Source: Onchidella celtica (Eukaryota > Mollusca > Gastropoda > Systellommatophora > Onchidiidae). From it: 64,000 bases of DNA. The stretch lies in contig OZ007570.1 of assembly GCA_963931925.1 (NCBI GenBank), positions 44,689,691 to 44,753,690 on the forward strand, read 5' to 3'. The notes under the pieces are model-generated. The model searched no databases, had not been told where the DNA came from, and saw only the letters and a program-made list of their open reading frames with translations. Position numbers and translations under genes: made by a program. Of this stretch, positions 1 through 11,493 are shown piece after piece. Every line of letters begins with the position of its first letter. The stretch's first letter is position 1.

Positions 1-496
1 CCCTCTACCCCGTCACTACAGATTCAGAAAATAAAGATCTGATTCACTAACCTTTGCTTCTGGGCAAAATAATCCTGTATTCAATTGTAATGAATGTAAT
101 GGCATATTATCATATCAGTCACTTGCATTGTCTTCTCAAAAGTCATTATAAAAACACTTCGCGCGAAAATTTCCAATCCAGGTACAGTGTATATAATAGT
201 TTTCAAACTAATAGTTTTTCTCGGCTTGGGTTTTCAGTCCAGCTTTATACAGTGTTCTAGCGTATCATATTTCACGATTTGCTGAGTATCAGATTTCGGA
301 TTTCATTATCATGCCTAACTAATGCAGATTAAAGCGGCGAAGTGAATGCGATTTGCACTTCGAAACAAACACCAATGTCGATTAATATGGCGGGCTCAAT
401 GACCGATAGATCGTGAAAATGTGCAAGAAGAAAAAACAACAACAACGTAAGTCAACTTCAAGCTAGTTGAGTGGTACTGGCAGTAAATAGAGAGAC

Positions 497-1210
<714 letters not shown>

Positions 1211-1260
1211 ATGTGAAGGCAGAGGGTGGAAAAAGCATATTGATTGACGTATTGAAGGGT

Positions 1261-1362
1261 TTTGAGTTCGCATTTGAGTTTGATTCTTTTTAGGTCGCGT
1301 CGTCACGACAACGGCCACTTTGCCCATTTCACGGTGTATTTGGGTACTTTATTTATGTTTAA
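1261..1362 (+). repeat. Dispersed repeat G, copy 1
   Basis: TTTGAGTTTGATTC.. followed by ACAACGGCCACTTTGCCCA and TTTATTTATGTTT. Same core as the copies at 3943, 4795, 27469 and 31919. The flanking 1363-2490 holds only a GT tract (1669-1689), poly-C/G runs and diverged repeat sequence. Confidence 0.75.
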
Positions 1363-2145
1363 ACAAACTTGTGTTTATTAAGATTTTGTTTTCAGCCAGA
1401 GAGGTATTCTTTCATGTCTTCGGAAGTACTTTATCAAACCACTGATAACAGCCCTCTAATATCAGAGTTAAGGATAATAATAGTATGCAGTGGCGAACGT
1501 TATATAATTCAGTGCAAAAGAGTCCATAACCCATAGCATAATTTATTTATTCCTGTTTGCACAACACAGAGAAAGTAGAGATAACATGTCAGTACCGTAT
1601 AGCATAAAAGATTAGTCTGTTGGGGTCAATCGAGGTGCATAAACTGTATTTGGAAAGTTTTTTTGGTATGTGTGTGTGTGTGTGTGTGTTTTTTTTTTTC
1701 TCAACCACCAGGCCATCTGTCAATGTTTGCGTTTGTTTTTTGCATGCGTCTTATAGCTTGAGTATTATTCCACCTCACAGTTTAGAATTGTACATCAAAT
1801 AACCAAAAGCTGTGCTTTGGAAACAGATTAGATCGAACAGTACTGGTGTCTATTGTGGTCTTATATCGACTCAACATCCGGGGGAACATTACTATGGATC
1901 GAATATGAAAAAAAAAGGAGAAGGCAGAAAGAAAATACTGCATATCTATAGGCAATTAAAAAAATTATACACTCGCAAGATTTTTTAACTAGACCTACCG
2001 CTGCTCATACGGCTTGGACTTTTGCGTGAAATTTTGAAGGTACCTTCCTGTCCCCCCGCGGAAGGTTTTTAGATTTGGTATTGTGAAATTATGGGGACGT
2101 AATTTTTTAAGTTTGCGTTGTGTCGCTTATTTCTCCCCCGATCCT

Positions 2146-2220
2146 CCCCCCCCCCCCACCATTAGCATTATAATAATTATATCATGCGGACGTGTTTATA
2201 ATGGGATGGGGGGGGGGGGG
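2146..2220. repeat. Poly-C / poly-G inverted pair
   Basis: C12 at 2146-2157 and G13 at 2208-2220, with 50 bases between, can pair as a hairpin or fold as G-quadruplex/i-motif. Further runs lie at 2493-2506 (G14), 3133-3148 (C16) and 16088-16109 (C22). Confidence 0.85.
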
Positions 2221-2537
2221 CGAATTTTCGCCTCTATTGGCGTCTTTCCTCAAATTATTTTGGAGCATAGTGTTTTCCGTTCTTTCCTATTTCTTGTCAC
2301 TTTATCTTCTGGCCCTTTCCCTTTAGTGTCTGTCTAAATAGTGTCAACTCCGGTTTTTTTTTTTCACTTCATATTTCGTGTAGCCTATCTTCTTGCTGGC
2401 AGTCTCTAGTTGTTCCTGTCCGCCCTACCACAGGTTTTGACTGCCATTAATTTTTGATCACCGATTCCCTTTTACTTTTTCCTCCACACTTTGGGGGGGG
2501 GGGGGGCTGGCATTAATACATACTGATATGACTTACA

Positions 2538-2689
2538 GAGATAATGTTACAGATCATTCGTCTTTCGTTGAAAGTCAGAGCGCCACGACAGATCAGGGTT
2601 TACCGCTGCGTGGAATCCGGGACACAGAATGCCGAGGTGAACCATTCCTTCTCCTACTATATGTCCACAAATTGCGCGTGTACGAATAC
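2538..2689 (+). CDS. Candidate cysteine-rich exon, possible cystine-knot end
   Basis: Follows a CTTACAG acceptor and ends at ACG|GTGAGT. In frame it reads LQIIRLSLKVRAPRQIRVYR, then a Cys, then HSFSYYMSTNCACTNT. A beta-rich run ending in C-A-C resembles the last hairpin of cystine-knot (CTCK-like) domains. This rests only on spacing and borders; no neighbouring exon of the same domain was found, so it could be chance. Confidence 0.22.
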
Positions 2690-3942
2690 GGTGAGTACTA
2701 CTCTTTTTCGTTCAAATGTGAAGGAGTGTGGTGCGAACTGTTGCACTGTTATATCGATGATACGCGCGCAAGTCGACGGACGGAATATGACGAATTGATT
2801 TGTTTCGGTATCCTGTGTCTCGGGTGGAATGTAGGTGTAATTGCGGACATGACAATGTGGCAAAATCATGGACAAAATAAAGAAAGTCGTGTATTTTGCA
2901 TAGCTCTTCTGCGTTGGAAACACATAACATAATAAAAACTATAATACAAGGAATTCTAAAAAGAACAAAAGGGGGTAAATAAATGAAAATAAAATGAAGC
3001 GAAATAAAATAAAGTAAAGTGAAATGAATAAAAGTTGCAGTACAGCAAATATATAGTATTTCTGTTACCCTTTCTGGTAAACTCAACTCGTGACATCACT
3101 TAGGCAAGTAAATTGACGTCCTTAACATTGCGCCCCCCCCCCCCCCCCATCACCATTGTGTCGACGCGCGCAATTAGTACACGCTGTATTGCACTATCCC
3201 CAAGTCCTTTGGCTACTTTGGTCACCCCATCCATTGATGCAATCGTACAGTGGCATTTAAATTACGACTACTACTCTCGAACGTCGATTAATATGTGTGA
3301 ATCCCCATTACAGAATGACCGCTCTACGTTCATGGCCACTGTTGCTGCAGCATAGTAACGTAAATTATGCATGGCTTACATGCTGTGGGTAATTATCTGA
3401 TGGACTAGATTTCAGATGATCTTCATTCATTGTAGGACGACACCGAATTCAAAAGTGATCATGAATGCTTATATGTTAATCTTGTCTTACGGTTGGACAT
3501 CATGTGTTCATAAGAATTAAACCTTTCTGATTTGGGATCAGTATGATTTTACCTTCACACCTATCTCTCTCTTTCTCTCTCTTTCTCTCCCTCTCTTTTC
3601 TCTTCTCTTCTTTTCCCTTCTCTCTGCCTCTCTCCCTTCTCTTTCTCTTTCTCTTTCTCTCTTTCTTTTCGTATCTGAAACTTGTTCAGGTTCGTCTTGT
3701 ATTTGGGAGTTTCTCAAGTAGCTCATTGTATTGGGCTATAATTAAAGTCTTCTCTGTGTCTACCACAGGAACACGCGTGGAGAAAATGAGAGAATCATTT
3801 CAGACTTCCGTCAGGGTTTTATTGTTGTCATTTTCAACCGCTCGGAACTATTACGCTATAACAGGCTGACCCGCATGCCCGGTTGTGAATGGAAGTGCCA
3901 AAAATAAACCCAGACCGTGAATATCTAATCCGCACAAAAAGT

Positions 3943-4488
3943 TTTGAGTTCGGGTTTACTGGCGCATTGGCACAACGGCCACTCTGCGGATTTTGTGTTG
4001 TTTTTGGGTCCTTTACACTGTAGTTTGATTCTCAGTTTGAGTTTGGCTTTTGCAGCGCGTCAGCACGATAACGGCCACTTTGCGCCTTTTGCGGTCTATT
4101 TTAGGTACACGTTCTTTATTTATGTTTTGTATTCAGAGCTGTCAAGTTTAACAATAGAATTAAGTACATTCATAATATAATTTCACACTTTGGTAAAATT
4201 CTCAAAATTTGTTTTGTATAGATCTTGATTCTCAAAGTTCGATCATTAAAATTCACAAGTAAAAATCTAACGGAAAAGGGTCCGAATAAAATAGTTTCGA
4301 ATGTATATTATGTATTTTATAAAGACGCTAGTATGCCCGTGGATTTCACCCTCCTTCGGGAAGGACAGAATGCGTTGCAGGGCCCCGTCAGAAAAAAAAA
4401 AAATCTTTTATGGAAGCGCAGGTATACCGTCTTCGTCGGATGTACATGTACGTGAAATCCACACATTCACTGAAGATATCATTCACAG
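3943..4488 (+). repeat. Dispersed repeat G, copy 2 (longest, head partly doubled)
   Basis: Contains two successive heads (3943 and 4040) with the ACGGCCACT core, then the long tail with AAGGACAGAATGCG and CACACATTCACTGAAGATA, also found in copy 7. No tRNA-like A/B box was recognised. Positions 2933-3942 hold CT-rich simple sequence and a 16-base poly-C run. Confidence 0.75.
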
Positions 4489-4794
4489 AACTGTAATAAC
4501 AGTAGCAAAAAGCCTTTACGATAACCGAAAAACATTCCTTGTTTTTCAACGTGAAAAGGGAACCCGTTTAAATGCAACGTTTATCACGTCCTACCACACC
4601 AGTTCTAAATTTAGAGTAAAGAAAACCACAATATTGTAGTCTGTGCCACAAGACTACATTTAGCTAGACGTAAACTTCACTGTATAATATATGAGCTGCA
4701 ATATCGGTTTTAGACTTTTAGCAGAACGCATGCCATTTACTGGCTTCAGCTGTGTCACGTTGCGGGGCCCATGTCGCAACGTCACTGTCCTTCA

Positions 4795-4914
4795 TGAGTT
4801 TGAGTTTGAGGTTTACGGCGCGTCGGCACGTTAATGGCCACTTTGCGCCCTTTACGGTCTATTTGAGTACACGTTCTTTGTATATGTTTCGTATTCAGAG
4901 CTATTAAGTTTAAC
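4795..4914 (+). repeat. Dispersed repeat G, copy 3
   Basis: Shares TTTACGGCGCGTCGGCACG and GGCCACTTTGCGCCCTTTA with the other copies. Ends near TTTCGTATTCAGAGC. From 4915 to 6195 no gene is seen; there are TTTA tracts and an inverted diverged repeat at 5562-5645. Confidence 0.8.
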
Positions 4915-6195
4915 ATGACGCATTCTCAGTGGTAGGAGACTAATTTAAATTGGTTGTAATCATCATTAATTCGTTGTTATCAGCATTATGCAAATTCGCA
5001 TTTTACCCGCGGCCAAAATTTGTTAAAAAAAACAACAACTAAAATTCTGGCCTCATGACAAAACAATTTGCAGATGAGCACGCCGCCATTCGGAGATGTT
5101 GAAGTGCCCGAATCTGTTTCACCTGTAGCATCATTTTGAATGTCTACAATTTTTTCTTTATCATGAACTAGGCCTATGTCGTTGTAGGCTACTCTTGGAT
5201 CTGGTTTCAGCAGTTCTCGCATGCAGGGTAATGCATGCACATTTACGGAATTACTTAATTTGTTTCATCCATTTGATTTATGAGGGTTTAGATCACGAAC
5301 CAAGTGAATTTTGCCTCCCAAACTTCCAACTGTGCCACCGGTGGTTCACACCAACACACGTACATAATGTACAGTGAAACGTACTTGCGTAAGATCCGTT
5401 TTCTGTAAATCAGGTAAATGGTTTTGTTTCGGATTTTTGGGATCAATCGGATTTTATTTATTTATTTATCGAAATTAAGGACATAGAACAAACTGGAAAA
5501 AATACTTCTCCACCATTTTAAGTCTCTAAATCTAAAAAATCACCATCTGGAGGTCAAAAGGAAGGTACATGTATTGTAAATTTTCACGCAAATCCGAGCA
5601 CTGTGGGTGGCGGTAATGCTTGTTAAAAAATTCCGCGAGTTTTTCTTTTTCTAATTATAATTTATTTATTTATTTATTTAAAGAAAGAAAGAACCGGACA
5701 ATTGTTTGTTGTTTTTTTTCTCACAGCCGTTCCCACAACAAAATTTAGAACGCAGCTGCTCGGCCTTCAACGAAATTTAGGCATCTTCATATCACCCTTC
5801 CTTGCTTAAAGTTTCTAATGTAACATTTCACCCCCTACGCAATAATCTGTATACCGAAATTTTCACTGCACTTGTTTTTATATGCATTGCATAAAATCCC
5901 ACCTTGATGTTTTTTATGGGGGCGGAAAAGACGGAGGGGGTGTAGAATAAATCAGCATCTGAATATCAAACGCTCATAAAGAAATAAATGAGATACAGTT
6001 GATATCTGCAGACCAACAAGTCTCTTGACCTTTGATCGTGTAGAGATCACCCCAGATACCACCACATTCGCTATAGGATAATCATTGAAACAGTTTTTTC
6101 CTTTTTCTTTGCTCTATCTCTGCGTTATATGAAAGTAGCAGTTTCGAAGGGTGATGATCATTTTATCAAGACAGACTTGTCCCGTGTGTCCCACA

Positions 6196-6446
6196 GAGCA
6201 ACCGCCGTGTGTGTGATACTGTCGTACGGACACAGCACCCTGGCCGTGGCCACCTGGGCCATTACTGGACTTGTAGTTCTCTTGACTTCGCTGATCTTCG
6301 GAATATTACGTCGTTTTCATTACCACGGGAAGCAAAGCCCAGAGTCACAGGGTCTTCGTAGAGATCGATCGATCGATTCCTGGAAAACCATGGCGCTGGA
6401 TTCACGGGAGACAAAAGATTTACGGTACGAGGGTGACCGTGAGTAA
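6196..6446 (+). CDS. Candidate exon of an unidentified single-pass membrane protein
   Basis: The open frame begins after a CACAG acceptor. It encodes VCVILSYGHS, a strong hydrophobic helix (TLAVATWAITGLVVLLTSLI), a basic stop-transfer RRFHYHGK and a charged tail rich in Ser, Arg and Asp, ending in TAA at 6444-6446. A GTGAGT donor overlaps the end (from 6438), so the tail could continue in another exon. The A+T-rich surroundings rarely give such a sequence by chance. The protein family is not recognised. It may be the 3' end of an upstream plus-strand gene. Confidence 0.4.
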
Positions 6447-6782
6447 CAGCCAGTTGGATAATAATATCTAGAGTTGTAAAGAATCTATAATTTTCATTAC
6501 GTGTGGATTTCATGCGTATCCGAAGAAAGCTTTATGCCTGCGGATCCACGAAAGAATTATTTTCTGACGTGGACGTTGTCTTTTCTGAAAGAGGCTAAGA
6601 TCTACAATTTGATTAAAAAACTTCCTTAGACGTTTACAATTTTTTTTTTTTTTTTTAGATCCAAACAAAACCGTTTTTGAGAACTTTGCCAATGTAATTA
6701 AGTTTATACAAAAGTATTTTTTAATGCTATTTGTGAAATGTAAATTTATGAAGCTCTGAATACCAAAAATAATAGTACCCAA

Positions 6783-6866
6783 AGAGCCTCGAGAGGGGCA
6801 AATTGGCCGTTATCGTGCCGACGCGCCGTATAAGCCAAATACAAACTCAAAATTCCTTTAACTGAT
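6783..6866 (-). repeat. Dispersed repeat G, copy 4 (reverse)
   Basis: The reverse complement reads GAGTTTG.. then CGGCGCGTCGGCACGATAAC. Only the head is present. The following 6867-8679 has AAC, TTTA and AT simple repeats and no supported gene. Confidence 0.7.
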
Positions 6867-8679
6867 TAACAATAAATAAGTAGATAATAAATAAATAAAT
6901 AATGGGCGGGATCTGTTACGCATTCTGGTAGTGCCAATATTGAATTCGTGGCGTACACAGGTCAGAAATAATTTGAATTCAGGGCAGCTGGCAAAACAAC
7001 AACAACAACAGCAACAACAACTGGGTAATATTATACTATCCCCTAGAAGTCAGTGTCACGCAAAATAATTTAGGAAAATCTTTTAAGATGACGGATGTAT
7101 TATTTATTTATTTATTTATTTATTTTGGCATGAGCAAAGTAGCCTGGAGTATGTGAACTTCGAATATGTCATTTTTAAAAGTATGTTTTACCGTGGCGTT
7201 TGGGTTAAATGCACGCATTATTAGTTTGATGATTTTAGAATACTTTAAACAAACCGGTATCTGTCGAAAGCTTTACCGGTATCAACTGTAGGTTGTAGTT
7301 ATGTTGCTATGAATCCAGATAAGCTGGTTTATTTGTACGTATAGAGGAAGACACGACAAAAGAGCATAATATTATCTTGATCTGCCCTGACAGTTGAAAA
7401 GAAAAAAAAAAAGCTATTTTAGGGCACTCGACTAACAGTAACATGGTGATGTGACATCCTAACATCCTGATAAGATTATTATGTATTTTTATTTATACTT
7501 TATCTATTCATTATCCATAAACACACCAGTTGCTCTCTGTGCATGTACATGATGTTTTGTATATGTCAACGAACTCTTACTGATGGCCGATAGAAATACA
7601 GTTTTATATCTACCACGCATACCTGATAATTCGTTGATTAAATGCATTTGTAGCTGCACACAGTTGTGGGCTTGATAACTGGAACAGTCGTTCAAAAAGT
7701 GATAGAAACATGAAACTTGGCACAAACAATCATAGAGTTTATGAATAATGTGTTGGCCACGAAACAAAAATCCAATATTGCGGCAAGATCCAAGACGGCG
7801 GACACGAATATAATAATCCATAATTTCTGTTCCTTGGCGGCACAGCGTCGAGTTCACAGCAACAGATGTTGTAAGTGACAAAGCCTTGTCCTTATAAAGC
7901 CTGCTTCATTCATTATCGACATAATTTAACAAACAAGTAACCCCAAAATTGTCGAGCGAGATTTCGACCTACGGGTGTTCGTTCAGCCCTTGTTTCGGTG
8001 TAAATATAAGAAAAAATGTTATTGCTGATTTGAGTACTTAGATGGTCACTGACTTTATCGTGTTGTTTGTTTATCTTTATTTCAAGCAAACATAGTTCAT
8101 GGGTTTCCAGATATAAACTGTCAAGTCTCCATTCACCAGCGCACTCTTTTGGTGTTGGGTCGCGAAAACAACAACACATTAATTGACAAAAAATATAATG
8201 AATATAGACTTGATTGGTACAAAAGGGGTGGCAGCTCAAAAGAGTGACGTATCATAGCAGTGAGAAACTGGAGATGTACATAAAAGGAGTTACACGAATA
8301 TTGCCATAACCAAGGAGGGATAATATACATGTATCAGTACGTCACAGGAAACGCCGCAGATGATTATTAGAAGAGTGACACGAATATTGTCATAATCAAG
8401 GATTGCTATATCAACAGTGTGACATTGTAAAATATTTCTCAACCCCTATGCCGGTATCTCGCTTCGTTTTATTGTGATACTTTTGAACACCTTTTCGGGA
8501 TAGCTTTGAATTTAATCGCACAGTTTAATTTAAAGCCCAGGACGAGTTCTTTGTTATAGAGGTGACTAAGAAAGACAGCCCACAGCTGGGGTCTCTGTAG
8601 GCTACTTTTCACAGATGTACTTTTCGAAATGCTATTCACATTAGCTCCGTAGACTTGTTATTTCTTGAAAAGTGTAAGG

Positions 8680-9156
8680 TAATGGTTCTCAACTTGGGCG
8701 ACAGGGGGGAAAACGATGAAAAGGGGGCGATGGGGTGTAGTAGGGGGACAGCGAAAACACGAATGGAGGACGATTTGGGGGCAAGTACATGACAGTCACT
8801 CACTTGTTGGGCAGCACAGTAGGTCAGATGTGTTTTATGAACAGAAAAGGCCTACTTTTTTTTCGTTTAGTGCATTTTTGTTAAAGAATGCTTTCTATTT
8901 TATGATGAATAATCAACAGGCCTTTTCCAATCAGTAAGGCCTTGAAAAACTTAACATCATAATTTGTGCGTAGTCTGTCTTCTTGCGAAATGTATCTGTT
9001 GGGTTTGAGTGGGAACTGGGAATGGGGATTGTGTGTGTGTGTGTGTGTGCGCGCGCACGTGTGAGAGTGAGTGAGTGTGTGTGTGTGTGATAAAAGAAAA
9101 TTTGGAACACGGTTGGGGGGGGGGGAGATTGCCTGTAAAAAGGTTGAGAGCCACTG
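8680..9156. mobile_element. Short hAT-like element with GT tract
   Basis: Left end TAATGGTTCTCAACTTGGG; right end AAAGGTTGAGAGCCACTG, whose complement CAGTGGCTCTCAACCTTT is the typical Ac/Charlie-type hAT terminus. The interior is noncoding and contains a GT tract (9031-9090) and poly-G. No matching 8-bp target duplication is visible. Confidence 0.55.
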
Positions 9157-11099
9157 TACAATACGAAGCAGTATTTCGTTTCTTATGAAAATACTGTCTC
9201 TGAATAAATTATCAAGCAATGAGCCTACTATTTAATGTTGGCGACTAGCTCTTTGTAACAGGACCAGCTGGGACGGTGCTTCATCAGCTTTGTAATTATT
9301 TATGGAATACTGTAGAACATGAAGATGAGAACCCGCCCCGTTTCATCATTCTACGTGCAACGTTTTACCTGCATTGGCTCAATGACTGTTTATCGGATGT
9401 TATAAAATAAAGACGAAGATCAGAAGCTTCCATTTGTACCCGTATCAAAGAAAAAGCTGGAGAAATTTTGAAAGTGAATTGTTGTTGAATTTGTGCTCCC
9501 AGTTCTTTCCACGAGAAGGTAAACAAGATTTCTGTGTATGTAATGTAATAATTAACTTGTATAGGGCTCAAATCCGCACACATACACACACAAAAGGCGC
9601 TGAACTACAATTAAAAACAGGATTAACATAAAATCAATTCATCATATTCCCACTCACAGTCACACACACTGAGAAACGCTTGATCTGCTCTCATCCTCAA
9701 GCCTCTGAGACCAAAAACTGAAAAAGGGACATCATTGAGTTTCACTGAAAGCAGCCCTAAACTATTCAATTTTGAGCTTATTCTTAAATGTGACGATGTT
9801 TTCACTTTTCCTGGTGTCGATGCTGATGTTGTTCCAAAATTTAGGCCCACCAATAGAAATGTTCTTCAATTGGATATGAAATGTCGCTCCTTTCAGTTTG
9901 AGCCGCAGGATCTTTGAATTATCTTTCCATTTTTGTGGCTGTCACTCCTTTGTTTGAATGAAACGGCATTAGTGTCACCCCTTTGATATGTCAGGTACTC
10001 TGTTTAGCTGTCACAATTTCGAATGGCCCCGATAAATTTGCAGCATGTAAACACTGGTTGTAACACTTAAAAGCCAGTCCTCTATCTATCTCATTTCTCT
10101 GTTTCTCCTATCTTCTCTCTCTCTGCCTCTCTTTCTCCCTGACTATTAATTTCTTCTTTTATCTCTCCTTGTCTCTCTCCCTCTCTTTCTCCCACTCTCA
10201 GTCCTTCTCATCCTTCTCTTTGTCTCATTTCTTCTTTTCAATTAAAAAACAACGAAAGGCGCAAAATGGCCGTTATCGTGCCGATGCACTGTTAAATCTA
10301 TTTAAAGAATCCCAATTCTTTTCAGTGTTCTTCGTTATTTTATCTTCTCCTTTTCTGTGTGTCTAGTCCCCACTTTTGGCAAGAAAGAGAATGGGGGCCA
10401 AACATTACTTTCAGTACCGGTCTGTCATGTAGCCTACCGCTCACATCAGGGCCTTTGCATTGATTTAAGGCGCTGGAAATTGTCAGCAAATAATATATGC
10501 CAATGTGCTTGATGCATATTGTATTGCAAACTTATGTGTGCTAAAAAAAAAAAGCAGAGATGAAAACTTGAAAAAATAGTATGCAAGCAGCCAGAAAAAC
10601 AACAACAACAACAAAAAACCAAACTGTACCAAATGCACGATTAGGTGGTAGGCTACAGTGTACAAGCATGCATTTAGAGTATACAAAATGGATATCCGAT
10701 TACGCCATGCTTTTGAATTATCGATCAAGCATGGGCAAATAAAATCAGTACAGCGCACCGGAGCCGGTCTTCAACGGGTGGGATAGGCCTAGGGAAAGAC
10801 TTTCTGTACACTTGAACCAAATGCACCAATACATGTACTCGCAAGGCTTTCATAGACGAATAGCGGCTCTAGAAGTGAAATGCGGTCCCTGCGTCTGGGC
10901 GGATTCGAATACTGTATTCCGAATCGATAAGCAGCGGTGAATACACTGAGGGAGGAGTACCTTAGGCTAATCGAGCGCCACTTTGTCAGATTGTCAGATT
11001 GATAAGTAACGACGTGAGGGTCTAGTCAGTTTGTATCATCGAGGCCGTAGGCCGATGTTCGTCTGGGCAGTAGTCAGATTGACATATCAGGGAAAGCCC
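9157..11099. other. No supported gene
   Basis: Contains CA/GT-type short tracts, a CT-rich block at 10085-10230, repeat G copy 5 and (AAC)n at 10597-10617. Small open frames lack splice context or recognisable domains. Confidence 0.6.
10252..10295 (-). repeat. Dispersed repeat G, copy 5 (reverse fragment)
   Basis: The reverse complement contains CATCGGCACGATAACGGCC followed by TTTTGCGCC. A short fragment between CT-rich sequence (10085-10230) and unassigned sequence up to 11100. Confidence 0.6.
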
Positions 11100-11404
11100 C
11101 CGGGGTAGCTATGTATCATCTCTTTTAGCATCTGGTCTTTGGCGCTCGAGTACGGAACTCCTTCCTCGATACGCGGAATCGATTCCTGCCACACGCAGGT
11201 AAAATGGCGAACGAGGCGACGGGACCGCATTTATCTGCAAGTACCCGAATAGCTCTTCTGCGTGTGGAGGAAATGTTGGTAACCAGGATTGTTTACATTC
11301 ATAGAGCATAGGGTCAGAGGCAAAATGGCCGCAGCACTTATAACATGGTCGCCGAAAATGTACTAGGAAACTAAAATTTGACACCCCCTCCCCCCAAAAA
11401 AACT
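11100..11404 (+). promoter_or_regulatory. Probable ACC promoter / 5' UTR
   Basis: This is the most G+C-rich, CpG-containing stretch of the left part, directly before the first ACC coding exon. Two YY1-like motifs are visible: AAAATGGCGAACG from 11201 and CAAAATGGCCGC at 11321-11332. No clear TATA box is seen. An in-frame TAA at 11372 closes the reading frame upstream of the ATG at 11405. The transcription start cannot be fixed from sequence alone. The role is inferred from position and composition. Confidence 0.45.
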
Positions 11405-11493
11405 ATGGCAGAGAAGAGTTCTGATAGCAGAGGTGATGCAGGAGCATCAGATAAGAAGTATGAGACATCGCCGCAGTGCAGCTTCGGTCATAG
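11405..11493 (+). CDS. ACACA: ACC exon 1 (N-terminal tail)
   Basis: Encodes residues 1-29 plus two bases of Arg30. It is a hydrophilic tail starting [18 protein letters not shown]. The donor is AG|GTGGGT. Its two-base overhang fits exon 2 exactly and rebuilds the Arg at -4 of the AMPK motif, which is the main support for this exon. Intron 1 (3677 bp) holds TTAA-flanked elements at 12237, 13714 and 13955, otherwise A+T-rich sequence. The tail is not conserved enough to confirm by similarity. Confidence 0.72.

Noticed and set aside
5058..5141. Short plus-strand frame after a TTTGCAG acceptor (STPPFGDVEVPESVSPVASF)
   Set aside because: Only 21 codons before a stop, no partner exon and no recognisable family.
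7504..8239. Two minus-strand frames of 125 and 108 codons
   Set aside because: Low-complexity composition, no domain, and similarity to dispersed-repeat style sequence (GATCCAAGACGGCGG); no splice signals that join them.
8931..9161. Open frames rich in Thr-His repeats
   Set aside because: Produced by the GT tract within the hAT-like element; no splice or start context.
10483..10758. Hydrophobic minus-strand frame (FLLLLLFFWLLAYYFF)
   Set aside because: Arises from reverse-complemented A-rich and AAC repeats; not convincing as a membrane protein.
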